29,737 nucleotides of DNA from a virus. Of the stretch, positions 1 through 7,081 are shown in pieces. The notes under the pieces were generated by a model, which saw only the letters and a program-made list of their open reading frames with translations, was not told the DNA's origin and did no database searches. The position numbers were made by a program, and so were the translations under genes. Each line of letters begins with the position of its first letter. Positions within the stretch are counted from its first letter, which is position 1. The DNA lies in the IMG/VR virus record IMGVR_UViG_3300030294_000134, positions 1 through 29,737 of that record; one strand, 5' to 3'.

Positions 1-41
1 GATTAGATTTAAGTTTACTTTCATAAATAATTTATAAGAAT

Positions 42-638
42 ATGAACAACATCAATGAAAAATTAGTCGCCCGAGGCGATATTACAGCTAAATTCTACGA
101 TCAAAGAACTTTGACCGGATGGGAAAAAGCCTACAATTTGAGTTTACTCGCTTTGAGGTCATCCATTCTCCCCGTTCTTTCGGGGATTAAAAGGGTCAAT
201 TTTCTTGAGTGGTTTGGTAGTCAATACCGCCTCGGCACGATGACATTTTGTGACGAACATAAAAATGTTATTTGCAATAATGGTTTCTCGGCAGTCACAA
301 AAAGATTAGTCGGTGATTTTACTTATACCGGAGAAATTACAAAAGCCGCTTTGGGAACTGGTGTCGGTTCAGCATCCGCATCGGACACTCAACTAATTAC
401 AGAGGCATATCGAAATGATGTCATCTCGGGTTCTGCTCTTGGCAACATCGCTTATCTAACTGTTTTATTTACAGAGGCAGAATGTTCCGGCACTTATAAA
501 GAATTCGGAAATTTTATTGATGGTTTGGCCGGTGTTAATACTGGAATGTTATGGTCACATCTTGCAGGATTAAATTGGGCAAAAGATTTACAGACCGCTT
601 TAGTTATTTCTTGCAAATATACTTTGGTCAGTGCTTAA
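42..638 (+). CDS. Tail-fibre/baseplate-like structural protein
   Basis: 198 residues, no signal peptide or membrane segment. I do not recognise a named family with certainty. The middle part (about residues 70-190) is rich in short beta-type segments with Gly/Ser/Ala turns and aromatic patches (LWSHLAGLNW near 169-178), typical of phage tail-tip or receptor-binding subunits. It has no cysteine pattern suggesting an enzyme. It lies just before another fibre-like gene (942-2216) and before the lysis cassette, which is where siphovirus distal tail genes normally end. The start ATG follows an AT-rich leader without Shine-Dalgarno sequence, as for most genes here. Role as a virion protein is inferred from composition and position. 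Confidence 0.55.
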   Translation: MNNINEKLVARGDITAKFYDQRTLTGWEKAYNLSLLALRSSILPVLSGIKRVNFLEWFGSQYRLGTMTFCDEHKNVICNNGFSAVTKRLVGDFTYTGEITKAALGTGVGSASASDTQLITEAYRNDVISGSALGNIAYLTVLFTEAECSGTYKEFGNFIDGLAGVNTGMLWSHLAGLNWAKDLQTALVISCKYTLVSA

Positions 639-653
639 AAAATGTGCTAAAAT
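625..653 (+). promoter_or_regulatory. Predicted late-class promoter before 660-929
   Basis: A TGCTAAAAT extended -10 box (TAAAAT at 648-653) with a weak -35 TGGTCA at 625-630 and 17-bp spacing. It is a variant of the GTGCTATAAT box repeated before other late genes in this window. The predicted start of transcription falls at about 660, the A of the next ATG, so the mRNA would be leaderless or nearly so. Confidence 0.45.
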
Positions 654-659
654 AAAACT

Positions 660-929
660 ATGAGTAATATAAAAACAACATCAGAAAAATTACCAAACGG
701 AAAAATGATTTTGTCGGTTGATATTGAAGTCAATGATGAGGGCGAGGCTTGTAATATTGTTAGCCTAATGGCTATCGATTATGTTTTACTTGGTGCAAAA
801 GTCAATGATAAAAAAGAAAAGTTCAATGCTGAAAATTTACCATTCCAATTTCTAAAAGATAACTCAAAAGATAATAAAAAATATCGCGATGTTTTAAGAG
901 AGAGGGGCTTAAAAAACGATGAAGAATAA
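660..929 (+). CDS. Small hypothetical protein in tail-fibre region
   Basis: 89 residues, charged, with an N-terminal beta-type half (about 1-45) and a Lys/Asp/Asn-rich C-terminal half (46-89). No motif, signal peptide or membrane segment is visible, and I recognise no family. It sits between two fibre-like genes, 21 nt after the first and 12 nt before the second. It may therefore be a small tail-associated or chaperone-like protein, but nothing in the sequence proves it. A promoter-like box lies directly upstream, with its predicted start at the ATG. Confidence 0.5.
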   Translation: MSNIKTTSEKLPNGKMILSVDIEVNDEGEACNIVSLMAIDYVLLGAKVNDKKEKFNAENLPFQFLKDNSKDNKKYRDVLRERGLKNDEE

Positions 930-941
930 TTTTACAAAAAT

Positions 942-2216
942 ATGGGATTAGCAAAATACATCTTTGCAAAAAAAGAAAAATTACCTGCTGAAAATGTTTG
1001 CTCTATCAACCCCGATAGCGTGCAACCTCAAGCATCTGGTTTTTTAACTGGTGGCATCAATCCGTCTATCGTTTCAGTTTTTACTGCATTGGCTAGGTCG
1101 GGAGATAACGGAAAATTCAAAATAAATATAGATGGAATTGTTTGGGACAATATTTCTCCTCAATTTTTAATCGTTGGCACTAATACTTCAATGGGTTATG
1201 CCGCCGGTGCTGACTCTTATACTGGTGATACGATCACAGGAACATATTGTATTTTTCAAACATTTACAGTCGGTGCTAGTGATATGAAACTTACAACCGG
1301 TGGTATTTTAGGAATGAATGCGAATGCCGGTAATACTGAGGCCTTTATCGCCACCACAGTCGCAAATGCCCCCGCAGTCGTTTTGGGAACAGTTGTTGCG
1401 GGAAATGGTGACTATTCTAATACCGGAGATTTTACATCTTTGAATATTGTTTTATCGGCAGGTGTTAAATACGCAATCGGTGTTAGAAAGACAACCGGTT
1501 CGGCAAATATAAGAAACAACAGTTTGGGGGGTGCTTATAAGGGCGTTTATAGTGGGGGCATTTTGTCTGGCATGAATGCTTGGGGAGGTATAAATTTTAC
1601 CGTCAATGGTCAACCTCTAACTGCTCTATCTACAAGTTTAATCGCATCGCAGGTTCAGGCGGCCATTCGTGCTGTCACCGGCAAAACTGAAACAGTCGCA
1701 TATTCTACAAATAAATATATTATAACATCCTCCACTCTTGGTCGTGCATCTAAGATTTTGAAACTAATGACACCATCAGCAGGAACGGACATCTCGGGAA
1801 ATAATGCCACTCTATATTTAGATTGTGGAAATAATGCAATCGAGTCTGCCGGAACTGGTGAGGAATATAATTTACCAAGACTAAACAATGAGGGTGTCTT
1901 GGCTGTTCCGATCAAGAACAATATGCAGGTCGGCACTACCTACACATTGGCGTTAATCGATGCTTTCAAGTATGTCGTTCTAACAAATGCATCTGCCATC
2001 GCTGTCACCATCCCAACTAATTCGGTCGTTGCTTTCCCTATAGGAACTGAAATCTATTTAATTCAAGGAGGTGCGGGAAAAGTAACTCTTTCCGGTGCAG
2101 GAGTCACCATCAATTCTTTATCAAGTTATAAGTCGATAGCCGGTGCAGGAGGACAAGCGACATTGATTAAAATTGCGACTGATACATGGCAACTCTACGG
2201 AAATTTAATCGCCTAG
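942..2216 (+). CDS. Receptor-binding/tail fibre protein
   Basis: 424 residues, low in charge, rich in Gly, Ala, Thr, Ser and Asn, and predicted almost wholly beta. The last 110 residues (from about 315) form a module of the kind common at the C-terminus of phage tail fibres, a beta-sandwich with repeated short strands and an ending WQLYGNLIA. The central part (about 50-240) resembles lectin-like or jelly-roll surface modules. No enzymatic motif is seen. The ATG at 942 follows the 660-929 gene by 12 nt, so both are probably co-transcribed. This is likely the host-recognition protein or a virion decoration. The assignment rests on composition and location rather than on a conserved signature. 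Confidence 0.6.
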   Translation: MGLAKYIFAKKEKLPAENVCSINPDSVQPQASGFLTGGINPSIVSVFTALARSGDNGKFKINIDGIVWDNISPQFLIVGTNTSMGYAAGADSYTGDTITGTYCIFQTFTVGASDMKLTTGGILGMNANAGNTEAFIATTVANAPAVVLGTVVAGNGDYSNTGDFTSLNIVLSAGVKYAIGVRKTTGSANIRNNSLGGAYKGVYSGGILSGMNAWGGINFTVNGQPLTALSTSLIASQVQAAIRAVTGKTETVAYSTNKYIITSSTLGRASKILKLMTPSAGTDISGNNATLYLDCGNNAIESAGTGEEYNLPRLNNEGVLAVPIKNNMQVGTTYTLALIDAFKYVVLTNASAIAVTIPTNSVVAFPIGTEIYLIQGGAGKVTLSGAGVTINSLSSYKSIAGAGGQATLIKIATDTWQLYGNLIA

Positions 2217-2222
2217 TCGTTT

Positions 2223-2318
2223 ATGAAATCAATTATTATTGCGATATTGCTCTCGGGGGGATTACTCATTTTATTAGTTTTAAGTTTTTGGCTTAATATA
2301 ATCACAATCGTTCATTAA
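2223..2318 (+). CDS. Micro membrane protein (31 aa)
   Basis: A 31-codon reading frame starting MKSIIIAILLSGG and ending ITIVH. It is one hydrophobic helix (about residues 3-28) with a single positive residue at the start. It begins 6 nt after the stop of the fibre gene, which supports translation by coupling. Its place at the head of a run of membrane proteins suggests a lysis role (small holin, antiholin or spanin-like), as is usual for one-helix peptides next to phage holins. No lipobox is seen. Short hydrophobic frames arise by chance in AT-rich DNA, so confidence is moderate. Confidence 0.45.
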   Translation: MKSIIIAILLSGGLLILLVLSFWLNIITIVH

Positions 2319-2338
2319 ACAAAAAAGAAAGAGAGGCA

Positions 2339-2572
2339 ATGATGGGAAAAAACAATTTAACGATTACTGACCATCACATCATTCCATCGAGTCGAGGAGG
2401 AAATTCAAAAAGGCAAAACATCAAAAGAGTGCCCGATGGATTTCACAATTCTTTTCACACCGTGTTTGAAAATCTAACACCTGCCGAAATCTATGATTAC
2501 CTCGCCGAAGTGTGGTTCAGTCCGAATGGGGGATTTATTCCTCCATCTAAGTGGCTCGAAAGCCACTCTTGA
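2339..2572 (+). CDS. HNH-like mini-protein
   Basis: 77 residues. The segment DHHIIPSSRGG (residues about 11-21), then N at about 27 and FHNSFHTVF (about 35-43), follow the His-Asn-His order of HNH/ββα-metal nucleases without the zinc-binding Cys pairs. It is much shorter than a free-standing homing endonuclease. It is probably a small HNH-fold protein, perhaps a nicking enzyme or a degenerate nuclease. The purine run AGAGAGG just upstream is one of the better Shine-Dalgarno-like sites in the window. ATG at 2339 or 2342 are both possible. The gene interrupts a group of membrane-protein genes, as mobile HNH genes often do. Confidence 0.6.
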   Translation: MMGKNNLTITDHHIIPSSRGGNSKRQNIKRVPDGFHNSFHTVFENLTPAEIYDYLAEVWFSPNGGFIPPSKWLESHS

Positions 2573-2580
2573 AAGGTTCG

Positions 2581-2602
2581 AGGCCGGAAGAAATTTCGGC
2601 CT
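2581..2602 (+). other. RNA hairpin with GAAA tetraloop
   Basis: AGGCCGGAA and TTTCGGCCT (9 bp, one G-U) enclose a GAAA loop just after the HNH-like gene. No T-tract follows, so it is not a typical terminator. It may be a processing or stability element. Confidence 0.45.
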
Positions 2603-2654
2603 ATAACTATGTTGATAAAACTGTGGATGAAAAGTTGATGACGGGAGGGCAGTT

Positions 2655-2717
2655 GACATTTATGTTAAGTGCCTCTGACAAAAATGTTAAGTGGCTCTTT
2701 ACATTTATGTTAAGTGG
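2655..2717 (+). repeat. Three direct repeats ATGTTAAGTG(G), 22-23 bp apart
   Basis: The core ATGTTAAGTG starts at 2662, 2684 and 2707, so spacing is 22 and 23 bp, about two helical turns. Copies 1 and 3 share the longer form ACATTTATGTTAAGTG. A partial inverted copy TTAACATT lies at 2746-2753. The array lies 50-110 bp upstream of the promoter at 2765-2793. It may be an operator for repeated protein binding, or a decayed transposon end, since multiple short end-repeats occur in some insertion sequences. No transposase is present. Confidence 0.5.
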
Positions 2718-2764
2718 TCGGGGTCAAAAAACATCGATTTCTTATTTAACATTAGCGGTATTTC

Positions 2765-2793
2765 TTGGTCGAAAATCTCGCTAATAATATAAT
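2765..2793 (+). promoter_or_regulatory. Predicted sigma-70 promoter of lysis cassette
   Basis: TTGGTC at 2765-2770 and TATAAT at 2788-2793 with 17-bp spacing; a second overlapping TATAAT lies at 2793-2798. It precedes the small membrane protein at 2819, giving a leader of about 20 nt. Confidence 0.55.
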
Positions 2794-2818
2794 ATAATAA
2801 TCTAACTTAATACTTACT

Positions 2819-3028
2819 ATGAATAACATTTTACAATCAGTCACAAAAGTCGTTTTATTGCTGTTGATAATTGTTTTATGTATTGCCTATTTGATGGCAA
2901 TAATCAAAGCAGTTTTATCGGGTCAAGATGTCTTGGCTCAAATTCCGTTCAAGGAAATTCTCTTATTGGTTGCCGGTTTCTTTTTCGCCTACAAGGGGGA
3001 TGCCTCGCTACCATATGCCGGTAAATAA
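2819..3028 (+). CDS. Small two-helix membrane protein, holin-like
   Basis: 69 residues. Two hydrophobic segments are visible: about 8-33 (VTKVVLLLLIIVLCIAYLMA) and about 44-58 (FKEILLLVAGFFFAYKG). The connecting loop holds Ser-Gly-Gln-Asp and the tail is short. It is the first gene after a good promoter and directly precedes a gene for a phage holin-type protein, so a holin or antiholin partner is the likely role. I do not recognise a specific family. The ATG follows a leader without a Shine-Dalgarno motif. Confidence 0.6.
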   Translation: MNNILQSVTKVVLLLLIIVLCIAYLMAIIKAVLSGQDVLAQIPFKEILLLVAGFFFAYKGDASLPYAGK

Positions 3029-3050
3029 TAAATTAAAACAAAAAGAACAT

Positions 3051-3488
3051 ATGCATGTAAAAGAGGCGTGGGAATATTCGTTTATTTCAATCACATCTAA
3101 TTTTAAGGTTAAGGCGATTATCTCAATAGTGGGAGGCTACCTCTTTTCTTGCATTGGTTATGATGCAGTCATCATCGAAGTCCTTGCTTGGCTCGTAGTT
3201 ATTGATTGGATTTTTGGCACAGCAAATGCGATCAGAAGAAAAAAATTTACATCGTGGAAATTTTCTAAGGTGTTTTATAAATTCTTTTTCTATTTATTGC
3301 TTTTGATAATGGCTCATCAATCTCAAAAACTTTCTTTGATGCCGGAGTGGTTCGATGATGTTGTTGAATGGTTCATCGCTATCACTGAAATAAAAAGCAT
3401 CTTGGAGAATTCGGCCCTACTAGGATTTAAGGCCGCTAAAAAAATCGAGGCAAAGATAAATGATTTGCTCGAAGAAAAATTTAATTAA
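3051..3488 (+). CDS. Phage holin, phage_holin_4-type
   Basis: 145 residues from ATG 3051; an in-frame ATG at 3015 would add 12 residues and overlap the previous gene. The pattern IDWIFGTANAIRRKKFTSWK, then a hydrophobic helix (FYKFFFYLLLLIMAH), then ITEIKSILENSALLG, matches the order in the phage_holin_4 family (D-x-x-x-G...A, K-hydrophobic helix, E-x-x-S-I-x-E-N). Three to four hydrophobic segments are visible (about 17-38, 40-60, 75-95). Such proteins form the inner-membrane lesion that triggers lysis. It stands between two further small membrane proteins and a papain-like peptidase, giving a compact lysis group. The stop codon abuts the next ATG. Confidence 0.75.
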   Translation: MHVKEAWEYSFISITSNFKVKAIISIVGGYLFSCIGYDAVIIEVLAWLVVIDWIFGTANAIRRKKFTSWKFSKVFYKFFFYLLLLIMAHQSQKLSLMPEWFDDVVEWFIAITEIKSILENSALLGFKAAKKIEAKINDLLEEKFN

Positions 3489-3581
3489 ATGAAAATCTTT
3501 TGGAAAATAATTTGGGTCGTAATAAATGGGTTGGCTTATTTGAGCCTCGCTTTTATGACCTATGTGATTTTCGGGATGTAA
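3489..3581 (+). CDS. Micro membrane protein (30 aa)
   Basis: 30 residues, beginning MKIFWKIIWVV and ending YVIFGM: a single hydrophobic helix with Lys at the N-terminus. Its ATG starts on the base after the TAA of the holin, an arrangement that favours translational coupling. It overlaps in another frame the apparent longer start of the peptidase downstream, which argues that the peptidase really begins at 3593. Possible role as holin partner, antiholin or release peptide. Its small size makes it uncertain, but position and hydrophobicity support it. Confidence 0.5.
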   Translation: MKIFWKIIWVVINGLAYLSLAFMTYVIFGM

Positions 3582-3592
3582 AACTAAACTTT

Positions 3593-4744
3593 ATGCAGGA
3601 CAAAGATTTAGAATTAAACATCGAGGGGAAATTTATCGGGGGTGTTATGCCTCAAGAAGACGATGCTCGTGATTTTGCGTTCACGGCAGTCGCACCCTTT
3701 GATTGGAAAATGGGATTTGATATTAGAAAGGTCTTAGCAGTTCGAGAAATCTGCAAAGACCAAGAAGAATTTTTCGGAACTCGTGGCCGGAATGGTTGGG
3801 GGGTCGAGAGATACAAGGAAATTATAAAAATATTTAATGATAAGAAATTAAGGCCCTATAAGATACCGGTCAAAAATCAAGGCTCATCCGGTTCTTGCAC
3901 GGGTCAAGCACTCGCCTATTATTTAGAGGTTTTGAATTTCATTGAAACTGGCGAATGGGTCAAGATTTCTGCTCGGGATGTTTATGCTTATACCTCTATC
4001 GGGTTCGGTAAAGGTGGCTATCTCCGTGATGCCCTCAAATTGGCCGTAGAGAGGGGCATCGGCTCGGAGGACTTAGTTCCGTGTTATGACACCTTTAAGC
4101 TGTCTGATGGCAGTTTGGTGGTCAATGCGATGACAGAAACGGAGTATCTCGTTAAACCAATCGAGTCACCGGAACTAATCGCTGTCAGAAAGTCGCTACA
4201 AGGCAAGGAATATCGTTCTATCGCAGGAAGTGGAAAGGAGTTGATGGATGTGATGGCATGGGCGATGTTGTTGGGTCTTGGAAACTATTTCGCGGTCAAT
4301 GGCGAGAACAATGGCACTTGGCAATCAGAATACCCAAAACCGCCAGTCGGTTCGGGGAAATGGGGTCACGCATTATTCGCCGGTGTCGCTGAATTAGATG
4401 GTGACGGAAAACCTTACATCGGAGATTTGAATTCGTGGGGGAATGATACCGGTGTCGATGGATGGCAAAAATTAAAAGAGGATTATTTTATTACTAATAA
4501 TATTCAAAGCCCTTGGACTTATATCGACAAGGACAATAACTATAACAATATGGCTAAAGCAAATGTTAAAATCATCAAAGATAAAAATTCACCTGCTGTC
4601 GGAATTTGGCTACCTGCATTATCACCTCAAGCATTAGAAAGTCTTTGCTTAAATTTCGGAATTGAAACACCGAAATTGCCCGATGGTTCTATTGATTGGA
4701 AAAGTTGGGTTGATGGAGAACTTACGATCACAAAGGCCTCCTAG
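3593..4744 (+). CDS. Papain-like (C1) cysteine peptidase
   Basis: 383 residues from ATG 3593. The frame is open back to 3500, but that part overlaps the micro membrane gene. The papain catalytic set is intact: oxyanion Gln96 and nucleophile Cys102 in VKNQGSSGSCTGQA (residues 93-106), His259 in KWGHALF, and Asn280 in DLNSWGND followed by GW. There is no signal peptide and no pro-domain like that of eukaryotic papains. Residues 1-90 form an N-terminal extension and about 320-383 a short C-terminal domain with Pro-rich turns. The gene directly follows holin-type genes, so it may cleave cell-wall or surface peptides during lysis or entry, or be a virion or maturation protease. The substrate cannot be told. 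It is followed by a strong terminator. Confidence 0.85.
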   Translation: MQDKDLELNIEGKFIGGVMPQEDDARDFAFTAVAPFDWKMGFDIRKVLAVREICKDQEEFFGTRGRNGWGVERYKEIIKIFNDKKLRPYKIPVKNQGSSGSCTGQALAYYLEVLNFIETGEWVKISARDVYAYTSIGFGKGGYLRDALKLAVERGIGSEDLVPCYDTFKLSDGSLVVNAMTETEYLVKPIESPELIAVRKSLQGKEYRSIAGSGKELMDVMAWAMLLGLGNYFAVNGENNGTWQSEYPKPPVGSGKWGHALFAGVAELDGDGKPYIGDLNSWGNDTGVDGWQKLKEDYFITNNIQSPWTYIDKDNNYNNMAKANVKIIKDKNSPAVGIWLPALSPQALESLCLNFGIETPKLPDGSIDWKSWVDGELTITKAS

Positions 4745-4790
4745 CACATTGAAATATATTGCAGGAGGAAAGTTTTGCCTTGACCTGCAC

Positions 4791-4822
4791 AAACAACCAC
4801 TCGAAAGGGTGGTTTTTTGTTT
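4791..4822 (+). terminator. Rho-independent terminator after peptidase
   Basis: Stem AACCACT (4795-4801) with GGTGGTT (4808-4814), loop CGAAAG, followed by TTTT-G-TTTG. Flanking ACAAAC/GTTTGT can extend pairing. It closes the lysis cassette. Confidence 0.85.
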
Positions 4823-4955
4823 GTTCCTCGAAGAACAATTCAAATGTTCAATAATTTGAAAGTATTTTTATTGGCTTATTAACCCCTTTGTTTATAGGAC
4901 TTGATAAATATCAACGGAGGAATACGATTGCGACATAATAATTAGATATAAATTT

Positions 4956-5315
4956 ATGGACAGAGTAAAAAAAATGATTGAGCTAAAAGATAGAGGGTTA
5001 TCGTATCGGGCGATTGGTGTTTTATTTGGGGTGTCTGCTCAAAGAGTCAATCAGTTAGTCAAGGGATTGAACCATAGAGGTAAAACAAAATGGTTTAATT
5101 TAACGAAAATAATAAAGATGAGAGATAATTATATTTGCCAAATATGCGGAACTGAAAAAAAGAAAGATTTAATCGTTCATCATATTGATGAAGTTCCAAC
5201 TAATGATGAAAAAATAAATTTAATAACATTATGCCGGGGATGTCATTGCCATCTACATTTACAGAAAGGGCCTGTTGATAAAACAAAATACCCTAATGTT
5301 TATAAGACTATTTGA
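4956..5315 (+). CDS. HNH endonuclease with N-terminal HTH
   Basis: 119 residues. Residues 1-40 form a helix-turn-helix (SYRAIGVLFGVSAQRVNQLV). Residues 52-101 are a zinc-type HNH nuclease: Cys61 and Cys64 (CQIC), His75-His76 (VHHID), Asn88 (INLITLC) and Cys93/Cys96 followed by His97 and His101. Such HTH-HNH proteins are free-standing, often mobile, DNA endonucleases in phages. It is a lone gene between a terminator and the next promoter, which fits an inserted homing-type gene. It ends with TGA, showing TGA is a stop here. No clear promoter was found upstream. A 210-nt AT-rich gap (4745-4955) holds only the terminator. Confidence 0.85.
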   Translation: MDRVKKMIELKDRGLSYRAIGVLFGVSAQRVNQLVKGLNHRGKTKWFNLTKIIKMRDNYICQICGTEKKKDLIVHHIDEVPTNDEKINLITLCRGCHCHLHLQKGPVDKTKYPNVYKTI

Positions 5316-5319
5316 TTGC

Positions 5320-5349
5320 TTTACAATGGTTTATAAAAAGGTGTATAAT
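5320..5349 (+). promoter_or_regulatory. Early-class promoter A1
   Basis: TTTACA at 5320-5325 and TATAAT at 5344-5349 (18-bp spacing), with TG before the -10 and the element GGTTTATAAAAAGG between. Almost the same sequence precedes 8148 and 14183. It drives the small-gene operon starting at 5381. Confidence 0.75.
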
Positions 5350-5380
5350 TGTAGTATCATTAAATTAAGATAAATTATTT

Positions 5381-5602
5381 ATGAACACAGAGAACAAAAA
5401 AGCAATCGAGAGAAAGAATGATGGAGGGAATGATAAGACGGAGGAAATTATAAGATGTGTCGATGATATAATTCTCCACATTCAAAAAGGAGATAACATG
5501 GAAACTGCAATGACAAAGGCTATCGGGAGTTATGGTTATACAATCGCAAGTGCTGCCCAAGATGCTTTAATAAGAAACGCTGAAAAATTCAGTTCTAAAT
5601 AA
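5381..5602 (+). CDS. Small hypothetical early protein
   Basis: 73 residues: a charged N-terminus (1-20), a helical middle (IIRCVDDIILHIQKGDN) and an Ala-rich C-terminal helix with ALIRNAEKF. No motif or family is recognised. It is the first gene after early-class promoter A1, so it is probably made early, when phages express host-takeover proteins. Start ATG at 5381 lies about 25 nt after the predicted transcription start. Confidence 0.6.
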   Translation: MNTENKKAIERKNDGGNDKTEEIIRCVDDIILHIQKGDNMETAMTKAIGSYGYTIASAAQDALIRNAEKFSSK

Positions 5603-5611
5603 TAATTTAAT

Positions 5612-5646
5612 CGGAGAGGTGTGAACGAAATCCCCACATCTCTCCG
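5612..5646 (+). promoter_or_regulatory. 12-bp inverted repeat/hairpin between early genes
   Basis: CGGAGAGGTGTG (5612-5623) pairs with CACATCTCTCCG (5635-5646), one G-U in RNA, with an 11-nt loop. No T-run follows, so it is not a terminator. It could be an operator dyad or an mRNA structure controlling the gene whose ATG is 10 nt downstream. Confidence 0.55.
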
Positions 5647-5655
5647 GTCGCATAT

Positions 5656-5859
5656 ATGAAAAAAGAGAATTACATTTTATTAAGAAATGCCAATCGAGTG
5701 AAAGTTCTGTTGATGCTCGGTGCGATGACTTATGATGAGGCGTTGAACCATAAAGCAATAACTGATTATGAGGAAATGTTTAATCGAGAGGCAAAGCAGA
5801 TTGCCAAGTTATGGGGTCGGAAATTTTACCCATTTAATAAAGCTAAATTTTTAAGATAA
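5656..5859 (+). CDS. Small hypothetical protein
   Basis: 67 residues, basic, predicted mostly helical, with segments NANRVKVLLMLGAMTYDEAL and NREAKQIAKLWGRKFYPF. No recognised family. It starts 10 nt after a strong inverted repeat and is followed at 7 nt by another small gene, so it belongs to the early operon. A nucleic-acid or host-protein binding role is possible from its charge, but this is only a guess. Confidence 0.55.
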   Translation: MKKENYILLRNANRVKVLLMLGAMTYDEALNHKAITDYEEMFNREAKQIAKLWGRKFYPFNKAKFLR

Positions 5860-5865
5860 TAAATT

Positions 5866-6135
5866 ATGATTAACCACGATCAAGAAATTGAAAAAATGGC
5901 TCACCCTGAAAACTTTGACCATTCGATTGAGGATGCAGAAAGAGAGGATGAAAGAAAAGCAATTAAGGAGGATGCTCAAAAAAAGTTATTCAAAGAAATT
6001 TATGGGGCGATGATTGATAATAAATACTCGGATTTGAGTGAACAGGAAATCGCTAACACCTGCCTCGGGGTTCTAACTCTTTATAAGAATAAATTTCTAG
6101 GTTATGCGAGGGGCGTTGATTTATCACAAGACTAG
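5866..6135 (+). CDS. Small hypothetical acidic protein
   Basis: 89 residues with an acidic, highly charged N-terminal half (EDAEREDERKAIKEDAQKK) likely helical, and a C-terminal half with EQEIANTCLGVLTLYKNKF. No family recognised. It lies in the early operon, 6 nt after the previous gene, and ends with TAG two bases before the next ATG. Confidence 0.55.
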   Translation: MINHDQEIEKMAHPENFDHSIEDAEREDERKAIKEDAQKKLFKEIYGAMIDNKYSDLSEQEIANTCLGVLTLYKNKFLGYARGVDLSQD

Positions 6136-6136
6136 T

Positions 6137-6454
6137 ATGAAACCAGACCACTTAATAAAAGGCGAGGAGTTGGCGAGAAAGTTGACCACCTGCGATGTTT
6201 ACAAGTTGGCGGTTGGAATGATTAAGTCGAGTGTCGAGAATGGAGAAACCATTAACCAAATCAAAGCGGGTCAAATGGGTTGCACTCTTGGAGATTTTGT
6301 CGGGTTCGGTTCGATTGGTGGGTTCTCGACTGGTGATGCCAAGAGATATGGGTCGGATTATATCTGCATCAAGTTGGAAGATGAAAGAGAATTTATTTAT
6401 AAACTAAAAACTGTCTTTGACTCAATTCAGCGAAGACAACAATCATTATTCTAA
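6137..6454 (+). CDS. Hypothetical early protein
   Basis: 105 residues from ATG 6137; the frame is open to 6104 but that start lies inside the previous gene. Features: a helical N-terminus (EELARKLTTCDVYKLAVGMIKSS), a central Gly/Phe-rich stretch (GDFVGFGSIGGFSTGDAKRYG) and a charged C-terminal helix. The central stretch could be a ligand or nucleic-acid binding loop. No family recognised. Confidence 0.55.
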   Translation: MKPDHLIKGEELARKLTTCDVYKLAVGMIKSSVENGETINQIKAGQMGCTLGDFVGFGSIGGFSTGDAKRYGSDYICIKLEDEREFIYKLKTVFDSIQRRQQSLF

Positions 6455-6458
6455 AAGT

Positions 6459-7070
6459 ATGAAATCAAGAATTCAAAAACAAAAAAGAGAGCAGTTGAAA
6501 AAACAAATCGGCTTATTGCTAATAGTTGGATTGATTGCCGGAATGGTTGTTAATTGTTTCTCGATTAGATTGACTCAGGAAATGAGTCAGTTGAACCAAA
6601 CCTCAATCACGATGCCTAAGCATCAAGAGGAAACGAATATCAAGGAGGACATCAAAAAGGTTGAGGATGCTACTGTCGATGACATGGGTGTCGCAATCAA
6701 GAATGCCTCAAAGGAGTTTAATGTTCCGGAGTGGTTATTGCTTGGCATCGCAAATGCTGAGAGTGGGATGGGAAAATATTTCTATAAAGAATACGATCGT
6801 GAAAATTGCCATAACTGGTGGGGTCTAAAGGGTGGCAATATGGTCAACAGAAATGATGGGAGTTATTTGAGATGCTTTGTTGATGAGTCGGCCGGTGCGA
6901 GAACTATGGCCAAGACATTGAGAAATTATTATTTAGATGAGGGGAAGGACGATGCGATGAAGATTTGCCAAAAATGGATTGGCGCGAAATTCGCAAATAA
7001 GAAAGATGCCAATGGTTTGACCCATTGCACAAACTGGGTTTCAAATGTTAATAAATATAAAAATCTTTAA
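6459..7070 (+). CDS. Membrane-anchored lysozyme-fold endolysin
   Basis: 203 residues from ATG 6459; an earlier in-frame start at 6417 overlaps the previous gene. Residues 1-15 are basic and 16-34 hydrophobic (IGLLLIVGLIAGMVVNCFSI), a signal anchor. A Lys/Glu-rich linker (about 50-80) precedes a lysozyme-like domain: EFNVPEWLLLGIANAESGMG with candidate catalytic Glu101, NWWGLKGG (119-126), and a C-terminal half with SAGARTMAKTLRNYY. This order is that of soluble lytic transglycosylase/glucosaminidase-type hydrolases that cut the glycan strand. An N-terminal anchor with little charge after it resembles SAR endolysins, which are exported and released on membrane collapse. It is about 2.4 kb from the holin group, within small early-type genes, so an entry or exclusion role is also possible. 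Confidence 0.75.
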   Translation: MKSRIQKQKREQLKKQIGLLLIVGLIAGMVVNCFSIRLTQEMSQLNQTSITMPKHQEETNIKEDIKKVEDATVDDMGVAIKNASKEFNVPEWLLLGIANAESGMGKYFYKEYDRENCHNWWGLKGGNMVNRNDGSYLRCFVDESAGARTMAKTLRNYYLDEGKDDAMKICQKWIGAKFANKKDANGLTHCTNWVSNVNKYKNL

Positions 7071-7081
7071 TAATCAAATTT

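Noticed and set aside
1655-1936. Open frame of 93 aa on the - strand within the fibre gene
   Set aside because: Lies fully inside a better + strand gene, has no neighbours on that strand and no recognisable protein pattern.
2551-2784. GTG-started 77-aa frame after the HNH mini-gene
   Set aside because: Covers the hairpin and three direct repeats, low-complexity protein, overlaps the HNH gene end.
3500-3592. Longer start of the papain-like peptidase
   Set aside because: The first 31 codons overlap a hydrophobic micro-gene; the ATG at 3593 fits better.
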